This document shows, one piece after another, positions 1 to 8,348 of a DNA stretch of 64,000 nt. The notes under the pieces are model-generated. The model had not been told where the DNA came from. It saw nothing but the letters and a program-made list of their open reading frames with translations, and did no database searches. The stretch is from the NCBI GenBank assembly GCA_018902755.1, contig JAHIQI010000038.1, positions 79,467 to 143,466 of the forward strand. The letters run 5' to 3'. Numbering within the stretch: position 1 is the first letter of the stretch; the number at the start of each line of letters is the position of its first letter. The translations under genes and the position numbers were made by a program. Origin of the DNA: Pseudomonadota bacterium. GTDB taxonomy: Bacteria > Desulfobacterota > Desulfarculia > Desulfarculales > Desulfarculaceae.

Positions 1-714
1 GAGGCCGCTCAAGGCGAGCGCCTGGCCCGCTGCCTGGCCCAGGCCATGGAAAAGCTGCCCGGCCACGGCCTGGTGCAGCAGGCCCGGCAAGGGGTGCTGG
101 CCCACACCCTGGCCACGGTGGTGGCTCGGGAAATGGAGGCCATGGGCGGGTTGCGGCCCTCCCAGGTGGAGGCCGAGTTCGGCGGCAAGGACTCCGAGGC
201 CCCGCCCTTGGAGGTGCCCCTGGAACAAGGACAACCTTTGCGCCTCACCGGCCGTCTGGACCGCCTGGACCAGGGGCAGGGCGCGCTTCGGGTGGTGGAC
301 TACAAACACGCCTCGCAAAAGGAAAAGATAAGCGGCCCGCTGAAGGAAACAGAGCTGGGTGTCACCGCCTTCCAGATGCCGGTTTATCTGGCAGCCGCCC
401 GCGAGCTGTGGGGCAAGGCGGATGACGCTCTGAGCGCCCGGGTGGTGCCCACCCGCAAGATGGAGCAGGAGCCCATGCAGCACGACTTCGCCCCGGGCGA
501 TCCGCTCCTGGCCGCTGATTCAGCCATTCGCCGGGAGTTGGCCCTGAGCGGCGCGCCCAACCTGTTCAACAACATCGTGGAGCTATGGTACCGCCTGGAG
601 GGCGGCCAGTTCGTACCCATGCCCGCAAAAACCGTTTGCGAGTACTGCCCCATGGGTGGGGTGTGCCGGGCGCGGATAAACGCGGCCGCCGCCCTGGAGG
701 GAGAGGCCTCATGA
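1..714 (+). CDS. AddB-like PD-(D/E)XK exonuclease subunit, 5' truncated by the window edge
   Basis: The open frame runs from base 1 with no start, so only the C-terminal 237 residues are present. It carries the RecB/AddB-type nuclease core: a GRLDRLD segment followed about ten residues later by VVDYK, which supplies the catalytic Asp and Lys of the PD-(D/E)XK fold. A C-terminal cysteine group (CEYCPMGGVC) is typical of the iron-sulfur staple that holds AddB nuclease domains together; the fourth cysteine would lie upstream of the window. The stop overlaps the start of the next helicase by 4 bp (ATGA), so the two are translationally coupled. In this family the pair resects double-strand breaks for RecA loading. 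A RecB-family nuclease other than AddB is possible because the N-terminal half is unseen. Confidence 0.85.
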   Translation, partial: EAAQGERLARCLAQAMEKLPGHGLVQQARQGVLAHTLATVVAREMEAMGGLRPSQVEAEFGGKDSEAPPLEVPLEQGQPLRLTGRLDRLDQGQGALRVVDYKHASQKEKISGPLKETELGVTAFQMPVYLAAARELWGKADDALSARVVPTRKMEQEPMQHDFAPGDPLLAADSAIRRELALSGAPNLFNNIVELWYRLEGGQFVPMPAKTVCEYCPMGGVCRARINAAAALEGEAS

Positions 715-3700
715 GCGCTCCGGAGCGGCTGTGCCTGGTGGCCGGGGCCGGGGCGGGCAAGACCTATCGCCTGGTGGAGCACTACCAGGGCCTGCTGGCC
801 AAGGACTTGGAGCCCGCCCAGATCGTGGCCATCACCTTCACCGAAAAGGCGGCGGGCGAAATGCGCCAGCGCATCGGGGAGAAGATCGCCCCCGAACTGG
901 CCGCCAAGCTTGCCTGGGCCCCCATCAACACCATCCACGGTTTCTGCGCTTCCCTGCTCAGGGACTACGGCCTGGCCCTGGGCCTGGACCCCGAGTTCCG
1001 GGTGCTGGACAACGACGAGTTCAGCCGCCTGCTGGTGGAAACAACCGATGAGGTGCTGCGCCAGGGGCTCAAGGAGCGCGACCCCGTACTGGGCGGCTTG
1101 CTTACGCACTACAACTTGAGCGGCATGGGCGGGCTGCAGGAAAAGCTCATCTGGCTGCACCGCCAGATGGCCACCATGGGCATTAGCCCGGAGCAGGCCG
1201 CCCAGGCCACAGCGGATGCCCACGCAGCCGACCAAGGCAGCGCCGCCGATTTGATCGCCGCCATGGATGCGGCGGTGAACGAGTTGGCCTCCCTGTTGGC
1301 CGGCGATCCCAAGCTGGCCGCCTCCAAGGCCAAGTACGTACCCAAGGCCAGGGGCCTCATCGAGGCCTGGCCGGCGCTCAAGGCCCAACTTGCGGACGAG
1401 GCCACCCGACCCGGTGCGGTGGCCACTATCGCCGCCACGGTCAAGGGCTCTTGGGGCAGCGGCGCGGTCAAGGAGCCGCGCAAGGCGTTGGCTGACGGCG
1501 CGCAAGCCCTGGCCGCCCTGGCGGCCATCCCCGCCGCCGCACTGGCCGCCGAGGACCTCCTCGCCCTGGCCGCCAAGCTGGAGCAGGCTCTTAGCCGCGA
1601 GCTTACCCGGCGGGCCGCCCTGGGATTCGACGCCCTGCTCACCCTGTCCCGCGACCTGCTGCGCGACCACCCCGAGGTGCTGGCTCAGTGCCGAAGCCGC
1701 TGGCGGGCCCTGCTGGTGGACGAGTACCAGGACGTGAACCCGGTGCAAAACCAGCTGGTGGAGCTTTTGGCCGGGCTGGACGAGGACCCTGTTCCCGGTG
1801 CCGAACCACCTGATTTACTGGTGGTGGGCGACCGCAAGCAATCCATCTACGCCTTTCGCGGGGCCGAGGTGGCCGAGCTGGCCGGCATGGCCACGCGCCT
1901 GGAGGCCGGCGAGGGAAGGGTGGAGCCCCTTGGCCTGAACTGGCGCTCCCATCCGGCCCTGGTGGGGTTCTTCAACCGCTTGTTCGAGCGCATCCTCACG
2001 CCGGGCGAAGGCCGGGAGCACGCGCCCCAGGCCTATGTGCAGTACGGTCCTCACGATGTTCAGGAGCCATCGGGCAAAAAGGCGGGGCTGGTCGACGAAG
2101 TGGTGGTGGAGCTGGTGGATTGCGCGGGCCTGCTGAGCGAAGACAAACCCAGCGCGGCGGCCCAGCGGGCGGTGGAGGCCCGGGCCCTGGCTGCTTACCT
2201 GCGCCGTCTTTTCGATGAGGGCCCATACCACCCCGGCCAGGTGGCGGTGCTCTTGCGCAAGCTCACCCAGGTGGGGGTCTACGAGGAAGCCCTGTGCCGG
2301 GCTGGGGTGGACTACTACACCGTGGACGGGCGGGGCTTCTATGAGTGCCAGGAGGTGAGCGACCTGGACCACGCACTGAGGGCGATCCTGGACCCAAGCG
2401 ACGAGATCGCCCTGGCCGCCTGGCTGCGCTCGCCCCTGGTGGGCCTCAGCGACGAGAGCCTGCTGGCCCTGGCCCACCCCTCGCCACCCCGGCGCGACGG
2501 CCTATATGCCGGGCTGCGGGGTGGCGCGCCGCTCCCCGCTTGGTGCGGGCCAGAGCAGCAGGAGCGCCTGGAGGGAGCCCGGCGCACCTTAACCAAGCTG
2601 GGACCCCTGGCCCGCCGCCTGCACCCGGCGGAGCTTATTACCATGCTGCTGGAGGACAGCGACCTGTTGCCCGTGCTCATGGGCACCAGCGCGGGCGAGC
2701 AAAAGGCGGCCAACCTGCGCAAGCTGTTGGAGACCGCCCGTCAGCCGGGCGGGGTGCTGGCCGGGGGCATGGAGGCCTTTACTCGGGGCTTGGCCGGGCT
2801 GGTGGCCCAGCCGCCCAATGACCCCCAGGCCCCGTTGTTGGGCGAAGCTGCTAGGGTTGTCCGCCTGATGACCGTGCACAAGGCCAAGGGCCTGGAGTTC
2901 CCGGTGGTGGTCCTGCCCGATCTGGCCAGTCAGGGCGGCGGCCAAAACGGGCTGCCGGACTTGGGGCCGGGCGGCGAGTTGGCCCTGGCCCCGCCCCACC
3001 CGGACAGCGGAGCCTTGGCCAAGCCCCCTCTCTACGACCGTTTGCATAACAGGGACAAGGCCCGCCAGGAGGCGGAGGAGGCCCGCAAGTTTTACGTGGC
3101 CTGCACCAGGGCCGAGGAACGCCTGGTGCTGCTGCTCAGTCCCGGCGGCACCCAGAGCAAGGGATGGGACAAGTGGGCCCGCGACCTTGTGGCACCCGAC
3201 CCGGCGGCCCGGACCCTAGACGCCGCGACTCTGCCCCTGGCCGGGCAGAGCGAGCCCCGCTCCCTGGCCGACGCCTGGCCGGACGGCTTGCCGGAGCAGG
3301 CCGGGCTTGGGCGGGAAGAGGCTTCCCAGGTTTTGTCCCGCATCCGTCGTCCCGCCGCGCGACTGTCCCTGGTGCGCGAGTCGGTGAGCGGCCTGGAGAA
3401 CTACCTTACCTGCCCCCGGCTCTACGTGCTCACCCAGCGCCTGGGATTGGACACCGCCCTGATCCCTCGCGCCGGAAAGCCGAACGGCGGCATGGGCCGG
3501 GCGGTGGAGTTGGGCAGCCTGGTGCACCGGCTCATGGAGCACGCCGACTTCAGCCAAGGCCCGGCCGGGCTGGAGACCGCCTTGGCCGCCCTGGACCCGG
3601 ACCCGGACTTGGCCGAACAGGCCTTGTCACTGGCCACCCGCTTGTGGGATACCGAGCTGCCCGGTGAGTTGGCCGGAGCCGCCGAGTTGGGGCGGGAGCT

Positions 3701-4130
3701 GCCCTTCTGCCTGCGCCTACCGGAGCAGGAGGGCGGCCCGGCCCTGGAGATAATCGGCGAGATCGACCTGGCCGCCAAACTCAGCGGCGGCTGGCTGGTG
3801 GCCGACTACAAGGTCTCGCACAAGGCCGACCCCGCGCCTTACCGCGACCAAATGGCCCTTTACGCCCTGGCCTTGCACAAGGGTGACGGCGGCATCGGCC
3901 CCGCGCCCCGCTGCTGCCTGGTTTTTCTTACGCCCCAAGGAGCCAAGCTGGCTTGGCTGAACTTCACTCCGGACGACCTGACTGCCATGGAGGCGCGGGT
4001 GCGCGCCGCCGCCCAGGCAATAGCCGCCCTGGGGCCCCAGCCCGATCCCGCCGCCCTTGAGCCGGGGGCGGCCTGCGATCCCACCTTGTGCCCGGTGGCC
4101 CATCTCTGCGGCCTGGAGGACGGCTCGTGA
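711..4130 (+). CDS. addA: AddA-like UvrD-family helicase with C-terminal RecB nuclease domain
   Basis: The protein has 1139 residues from the ATG that overlaps the upstream stop. Superfamily 1A helicase motifs are clear: Walker A AGAGAGKT at residues 11-18, FTEKAAGEM, Walker B LLVDEYQDVNPVQ, GDRKQSIYAFRGA and VHKAKGLEFPVV. The C-terminus holds a PD-(D/E)XK nuclease: GEIDLA, then VADYK, then a QMALYALAL segment matching the QxxxY motif. This layout is that of AddA, the motor and nuclease partner of AddB in double-strand break processing. Unusually, a cysteine before the nuclease core (TCPRLY) plus CDPTLC and HLC at the end could form an Fe-S cluster, a feature usually seen in AddB. It overlaps the next gene, recD2, by 4 bp. 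Confidence 0.9.
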   Translation: MSAPERLCLVAGAGAGKTYRLVEHYQGLLAKDLEPAQIVAITFTEKAAGEMRQRIGEKIAPELAAKLAWAPINTIHGFCASLLRDYGLALGLDPEFRVLDNDEFSRLLVETTDEVLRQGLKERDPVLGGLLTHYNLSGMGGLQEKLIWLHRQMATMGISPEQAAQATADAHAADQGSAADLIAAMDAAVNELASLLAGDPKLAASKAKYVPKARGLIEAWPALKAQLADEATRPGAVATIAATVKGSWGSGAVKEPRKALADGAQALAALAAIPAAALAAEDLLALAAKLEQALSRELTRRAALGFDALLTLSRDLLRDHPEVLAQCRSRWRALLVDEYQDVNPVQNQLVELLAGLDEDPVPGAEPPDLLVVGDRKQSIYAFRGAEVAELAGMATRLEAGEGRVEPLGLNWRSHPALVGFFNRLFERILTPGEGREHAPQAYVQYGPHDVQEPSGKKAGLVDEVVVELVDCAGLLSEDKPSAAAQRAVEARALAAYLRRLFDEGPYHPGQVAVLLRKLTQVGVYEEALCRAGVDYYTVDGRGFYECQEVSDLDHALRAILDPSDEIALAAWLRSPLVGLSDESLLALAHPSPPRRDGLYAGLRGGAPLPAWCGPEQQERLEGARRTLTKLGPLARRLHPAELITMLLEDSDLLPVLMGTSAGEQKAANLRKLLETARQPGGVLAGGMEAFTRGLAGLVAQPPNDPQAPLLGEAARVVRLMTVHKAKGLEFPVVVLPDLASQGGGQNGLPDLGPGGELALAPPHPDSGALAKPPLYDRLHNRDKARQEAEEARKFYVACTRAEERLVLLLSPGGTQSKGWDKWARDLVAPDPAARTLDAATLPLAGQSEPRSLADAWPDGLPEQAGLGREEASQVLSRIRRPAARLSLVRESVSGLENYLTCPRLYVLTQRLGLDTALIPRAGKPNGGMGRAVELGSLVHRLMEHADFSQGPAGLETALAALDPDPDLAEQALSLATRLWDTELPGELAGAAELGRELPFCLRLPEQEGGPALEIIGEIDLAAKLSGGWLVADYKVSHKADPAPYRDQMALYALALHKGDGGIGPAPRCCLVFLTPQGAKLAWLNFTPDDLTAMEARVRAAAQAIAALGPQPDPAALEPGAACDPTLCPVAHLCGLEDGS

Positions 4131-6292
4131 AAGAGCCCCGCCAGGTGCAGCTCAAGGGCCGGGTGAAGCGCATCACCTTTGCCAACCCGGACAACGGCTA
4201 CACCGTGGCCAAGGTGGAGATCTCCGGCCGCCTGGGCCTGACCACCCTGGTGGGGCGCATGCCCGGCCTCACCGAGGGCCAGGAAGTTCAGATCAGCGGC
4301 AAGGAGTCGGACCACCCCAAGTTCGGCCCCCAGATCGACGTGGAGGAATGCCGCATCAAGCAACCCTCCGACGCTGAAGGGGTGGAGCGCTATCTGGCTT
4401 CGGGGCTCATCAAGGGCGTGGGGCCGGTGCTGGCCGGGCGCATAGTGGAAACCTTGGGCACCTGCGCCCTGGAGATCATCCTGGAACAACCCAAGCGCCT
4501 GTCAGAGGTGCCCGGTGTTGGCGCCAAGCGGGCCAAGATCATCTCCCAGGCGGTGGCCGATCACGGGGCCTTGCGGGACCTCATGGTTTTCTTGCAGTCC
4601 CACGGGGTGGCGGCCACCACGGCGCTGCGCATCTACCGCCGCTACGGGGCCGGGGCCCTGGGGGTGGTGCAGAACAAGCCCCACCGCCTGGCCTCGGACG
4701 TGCGGGGCATCGGTTTTGCCACCGCCGACGCCATAGCCGCGCGTTTGGGCATCGCCGCCGATCACCCCGAGCGCCTGCAAGCCGGGCTGCTGTGGATTTT
4801 GAATACCGCCCGCGATGAGGGCCACGTTTACTTGCCCTATGACGAGCTGCTGGACCGCACCGCCGCCGAACTGCGGGTGGAGCGGGCCCTGCTGGGACCA
4901 GCCTTCGCCCGCCTGCACAGCGAGCAGGAGATCGTGGCCGAGGACCTGCCCTCGGGCCAGCGGGTGGTTTACCTCACCGGCCAGCACGCCATGGAGATGC
5001 TGGCCGCCAAGGAGCTGGCCCGCATCTCCCGCCAGGAAGGCCTGCTGACCCCGGAGCGGGCGGCCAAGGCCGTGGACTGGGTGGCCGGACAACTGGCCGT
5101 GAAGCCCTCGCCCGGCCAATCCCAGGCCCTCACCGGCCTGCTGGAAGCGGGCCTGGGGGTGCTCACCGGCGGGCCGGGCACCGGCAAGACCACCCTGGTC
5201 AAGGCGGTGATCACCATCGCCCGGCGCATGGGCCAGAGCATAGCCCTGGCCGCGCCCACCGGCCGGGCGGCCAAGCGCCTGGCCCAGGCCAGCGGCCAGG
5301 AGGCCCTGACCCTCCACCGCCTGCTGGAGTTCAGCCCCAAGGAGAACCGCTTTTTGCGCGGCCATGACAAGCCCTTGGAGCACGGGCTCATCGTGGTGGA
5401 CGAATCCTCCATGATCGACATATGGCTGGGAGCCCACCTGGCCGCCGCGGTGGGACCCACCAGCCGCCTCTTGCTGGTGGGCGACGCGGACCAGCTACCC
5501 CCGGTGGGGCCGGGCCTGTTCTTTCGCCAGATCATGGACTCCGGCGCGGCCAAGGTGGCCCAGCTAACCGAGATATTCCGACAGGACGAGAGCGGGCTCA
5601 TCGTGGCCAACGCCCACCGCATCCTGCACGGTCAGATGCCCCGCCTGCCCGAGCGGGAAGGGGAGGGCGACTTTTTTTTCATCGAGCAAAAGGACCCGGT
5701 GCGGGCCGCCGAGTTGATCCGCGAGCTGGTCACCCAGCGCCTTCCCCGGCGCTTCGGCCTGGACCCGGAGCGTGACATCCAGGTGCTGGCCCCCATGCAC
5801 AAGGGCAACCTGGGCTGCGCCAACCTCAACGCCCTGTTGCGCCAAGCCCTGAACCCCCGCGCCGCCGGCAAGGTGGGCCTGGCCCCCGGCGACCGGGTCA
5901 TGCAGGTGCGCAACAACTACGACCTGGAAGTGTTCAACGGCGACCTGGGCTTGGCTCTTAGGGAAGACGAGGAGGGCCTGGTGGTGGAAATGGACCGGGG
6001 CCCGGTGAGCTACGCCCCGGCCGATTTGGAAGACCTCACCCTGGCCTACGCCATCACCGTGCACAAAAGCCAGGGCAGCGAGTACCCGGCGGTGGTCATC
6101 GCCCTGGCCACCGAGCACTACATAATGCTAAACCGGCCGCTCTTGTACACTGCGGTGACTCGCGGCAAGCAACTGGTGGTCATCGTGGGCCAGCGCAACG
6201 CACTGAAACGGGCGGTGGAGCACGCCCAGCCCATACGGCGCTACGCCGCCCTGGATTCTAAAATAAAAGCACTAATCAACCATAGGTATTAG
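4127..6292 (+). CDS. recD2: RecD2-family ATP-dependent 5'-3' DNA helicase
   Basis: A GTG start overlapping the addA stop (GTGA) gives 721 residues, normal for RecD2, the form found where RecBC is absent. An N-terminal OB-like region (residues 1-80) is followed by helix-hairpin-helix repeats (LSEVPGVGAKRAKII and VRGIGFATADAIA). The helicase core then has Walker A GGPGTGKTT near residue 350, IVVDESSMID as Walker B, GDADQLPPVGPG and a C-terminal VHKSQGSEYPAVV. It is the last gene of an addB-addA-recD2 operon. The final dozen codons are AT-rich, unlike the rest of the gene, and run straight into the AT-rich island downstream, as if the 3' tail was rebuilt at an insertion junction. Confidence 0.9.
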   Translation: MKEPRQVQLKGRVKRITFANPDNGYTVAKVEISGRLGLTTLVGRMPGLTEGQEVQISGKESDHPKFGPQIDVEECRIKQPSDAEGVERYLASGLIKGVGPVLAGRIVETLGTCALEIILEQPKRLSEVPGVGAKRAKIISQAVADHGALRDLMVFLQSHGVAATTALRIYRRYGAGALGVVQNKPHRLASDVRGIGFATADAIAARLGIAADHPERLQAGLLWILNTARDEGHVYLPYDELLDRTAAELRVERALLGPAFARLHSEQEIVAEDLPSGQRVVYLTGQHAMEMLAAKELARISRQEGLLTPERAAKAVDWVAGQLAVKPSPGQSQALTGLLEAGLGVLTGGPGTGKTTLVKAVITIARRMGQSIALAAPTGRAAKRLAQASGQEALTLHRLLEFSPKENRFLRGHDKPLEHGLIVVDESSMIDIWLGAHLAAAVGPTSRLLLVGDADQLPPVGPGLFFRQIMDSGAAKVAQLTEIFRQDESGLIVANAHRILHGQMPRLPEREGEGDFFFIEQKDPVRAAELIRELVTQRLPRRFGLDPERDIQVLAPMHKGNLGCANLNALLRQALNPRAAGKVGLAPGDRVMQVRNNYDLEVFNGDLGLALREDEEGLVVEMDRGPVSYAPADLEDLTLAYAITVHKSQGSEYPAVVIALATEHYIMLNRPLLYTAVTRGKQLVVIVGQRNALKRAVEHAQPIRRYAALDSKIKALINHRY

Positions 6293-6321
6293 AGAATAAG
6301 TTCACATATATTGTGTGCCTC

Positions 6322-6350
6322 TTGACTGGACCTACGACATCTGGTACTTA
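6322..6350 (+). promoter_or_regulatory. Candidate sigma-70 promoter of the conjugation-like operon
   Basis: TTGACT at 6322-6327 and TACTTA at 6345-6350 are separated by 17 bases, with TG one base upstream of the -10 (extended -10). It lies in the 93-bp gap between recD2 and the small Pro/Gly-rich gene and would give a leader of about 30 bases. The -10 match is only moderate. Confidence 0.4.
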
Positions 6351-6362
6351 GGATACAGATGT
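6337..6362. repeat. 7-bp inverted repeat over the island promoter
   Basis: ACATCTG (6337-6343) and CAGATGT (6356-6362) are perfect inverted repeats with a 12-base spacer. They bracket the putative -10 and the start of transcription. This is a plausible operator for an unseen repressor, or a weak hairpin in the leader. Chance occurrence cannot be excluded for a 7-bp arm. Confidence 0.3.
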
Positions 6363-6385
6363 TGTGTAACCTTTCGGAGGACATA

Positions 6386-6547
6386 ATGAGCAACGAAAAT
6401 CAAGGCAACCACGGTAAGGGCAATCCTGCTACACCAGCCAACCCCGGGCAGCCAGGCCAGCCGGCTACGCCGGGTACTTCGCCGCCTAACCCTGGCAATC
6501 GGCCTCCTGACAGGCCGAAGCCAGGAAAAGGTCGTGAAGTAGGCTAA
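6386..6547 (+). CDS. 53-residue Pro/Gly/Asn-rich protein with C-terminal glycine; candidate conjugated modifier
   Basis: The ATG follows a good ribosome-binding site (CGGAGG at 6375-6380). The 53-residue product contains 13 Pro, 10 Gly and 7 Asn, almost no hydrophobic residues, no Cys and no signal peptide, so it is expected to be disordered. It ends in GKGREVG, placing a free glycine at the C-terminus. It sits 19 bp upstream of an E2-E1 fusion gene, in the position where related operons encode a ubiquitin-like protein or a CD-NTase with a glycine tail. I infer that its C-terminal glycine is the substrate of the E1 domain. It cannot form a beta-grasp fold, so this is not a classical ubiquitin-like protein. 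It is unrecognised by family; the function is a hypothesis. Confidence 0.7.
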   Translation: MSNENQGNHGKGNPATPANPGQPGQPATPGTSPPNPGNRPPDRPKPGKGREVG

Positions 6548-6566
6548 GCCGTTAATACGTGTAAAA

Positions 6567-8348
6567 ATGTATTGGTGGGATCGTAGGGAGGGCCTTCTCC
6601 AAGACGAAATAGAGGCACTCCGCCAGGCAGGAGCGCGTCCTATTCTCAACGAAGAGGCGCTAGCTGCTGGCCAAGCAGATGTTAGTATTTCTGCGGTAAT
6701 TCGTGGCAATACCCAGAAAATTATAATTAAATATCCTGACTTGTTCCCATATTTTCGTCCAGAATTTTTCTGTGTCGGCCTAGAAGCCTTAGGACACTAC
6801 AACCCGATAACTGGCCACATGTGCCTACTGACCCGCGGTACAGAACACTGGACCCCGGGTATGAAGGCAGCAAACCTATATCTGGAGAATCTACCCAAAT
6901 GGGAAGAAGCTGCGTTCTCGGACAGGGCAACGGCACCACCAATTGAGGGGGAGGATTTACAAGCAGAACCATTTAGCGCTTACTACACTGTCGCTCCATT
7001 CATGGCATTTATGATGGACTCAAGTTGGGAAATCTCACCAACAGCGACTGCCGGAACTTTAAAAGTTATTTTTAGAGAAAAAATTTCACAGTCTATAGAT
7101 TGTGAAAGGCTCCTCGGCCTTGTACTCAGCATAAGCGATAATGATAATGTTATCCATGAAGTGCCTGATAAAATTATGAATTGGGCATCTACATTTTTAG
7201 ACGAAAATACTATTCTAGATGTACCGTGGATAAGATTAAACGAACCGATCCAATCCAATGATCCAAAGGTGTTTTTTGATAAGATCAATACGGTTTCACC
7301 AAATGTGTACCAAGTGCTTTCCAGTAGGCATGGGCAGTACAATTTTATTTTATGTGGCTTTACATTCCGAGAAGAAATAGCGAGGGGCATTTCAAAAGAC
7401 GGCTGGATATTCTTAATAGCTAAGAAAACCATAACAAACAGAAAAAAGCCAAGGCAAGAGCGTAGGTTTGCACAGTTGGTGCGGTCTGAACCTTACAGTA
7501 CGAATGATTATTTCGAAAGAATATCTAATATGCGCTCACTGCAAACCAAGCGCATCGCTGTCTTTGGGCTTGGTTGTCTGGGCTCCACGAGCGCAACGAT
7601 GCTTGCGCAGTCAGGTGTTGCCGAATTAGTTCTCGTAGACAAAGACCAAGTATCTCCCAGTATTACATGCCGAACAACATATTCTCTTGTCGACTCTGGA
7701 CTCCCAAAAATGGAGGCATTGGCTCATTATTTATCAAGTAAATTTCCATTTACCTATGTGCTTACCAACCTTTTCCCTTCTGATCACAGTGGACGACCAT
7801 TCCCTTTAATTAATTTGGGGCAGTTTGGCTGTCCATACAATCAAGATGACTTTTTAGAAGCAGTGCTTGATAAAGTTGATCTAATTTTTGATGCCACGGC
7901 AGAGGAAGGTATTCATCATCTACTTGCTGACAGGGCTCAGAAGAAAGGAATCCCCATTATATTCCTTTCATCAAGACACGGTGGTATGGGAGGGTTAGTA
8001 GCTAGGCTGAGGCCTGACGGTAGTAATGGATGTTTTGCCTGCTATGCAAAACATAAAGACCAGGAAACTTTTCCGCAAGCTCCAGAGGATCTAGATGCAA
8101 ACGTGCAACCGGGAGGCTGCGCTGACGTTACGTTCCAGGCATCAGTATTCGACGTTCGAGAAGTTGCGCTCACTGCAGTCCGCTTAGCTGTATCTACCCT
8201 TTGTGAAGGAGAAGAAAACGCCTATCCTTCTGCCAATTGGGACCTTGCCGTAATGTCTTTGGTAGAAGAGGGTAAAATGCTCGTCCCCACTTGGACAACG
8301 CATCACTTGACGCCTCATCCTGATTGCCAATGCAAAACCCGCCAGTAA
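6567..8348 (+). CDS. E2-E1 fusion protein of Cap2-like architecture (ubiquitin-like conjugation)
   Basis: The protein has 593 residues. The N-terminal part resembles an E2 core: KYPDLFPYFRPEFF near 55-68, then HYNPITGHMCLL at 77-88 and W95. This matches the eukaryotic HPN...GxICL...W pattern, with Cys86 as candidate active site. Residues 120-320 are an unassigned linker. Residues 328-540 form a ThiF/E1 adenylation domain with GLGCLG at 334-339, VDKD at 357-360 and D442 in FDAT. Cys518 (PGGCAD) is a candidate E1 thioester cysteine. CFAC (489-492) and CQC (587-589) could bind zinc. The arrangement is that of CBASS Cap2, but no CD-NTase or effector is encoded nearby. Codon use is AT-rich, unlike its neighbours, which suggests acquisition. 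No strong ribosome-binding site precedes the ATG; coupling to the small gene 19 bp upstream is likely. Confidence 0.85.
   Translation: MYWWDRREGLLQDEIEALRQAGARPILNEEALAAGQADVSISAVIRGNTQKIIIKYPDLFPYFRPEFFCVGLEALGHYNPITGHMCLLTRGTEHWTPGMKAANLYLENLPKWEEAAFSDRATAPPIEGEDLQAEPFSAYYTVAPFMAFMMDSSWEISPTATAGTLKVIFREKISQSIDCERLLGLVLSISDNDNVIHEVPDKIMNWASTFLDENTILDVPWIRLNEPIQSNDPKVFFDKINTVSPNVYQVLSSRHGQYNFILCGFTFREEIARGISKDGWIFLIAKKTITNRKKPRQERRFAQLVRSEPYSTNDYFERISNMRSLQTKRIAVFGLGCLGSTSATMLAQSGVAELVLVDKDQVSPSITCRTTYSLVDSGLPKMEALAHYLSSKFPFTYVLTNLFPSDHSGRPFPLINLGQFGCPYNQDDFLEAVLDKVDLIFDATAEEGIHHLLADRAQKKGIPIIFLSSRHGGMGGLVARLRPDGSNGCFACYAKHKDQETFPQAPEDLDANVQPGGCADVTFQASVFDVREVALTAVRLAVSTLCEGEENAYPSANWDLAVMSLVEEGKMLVPTWTTHHLTPHPDCQCKTRQ

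Noticed and set aside
6567..8348. ThiF/MoeB enzyme of thiamine or molybdopterin synthesis
   Set aside because: The E2-like N-terminal domain, the linked JAMM gene and the absence of thi or moa genes argue for a conjugation role.
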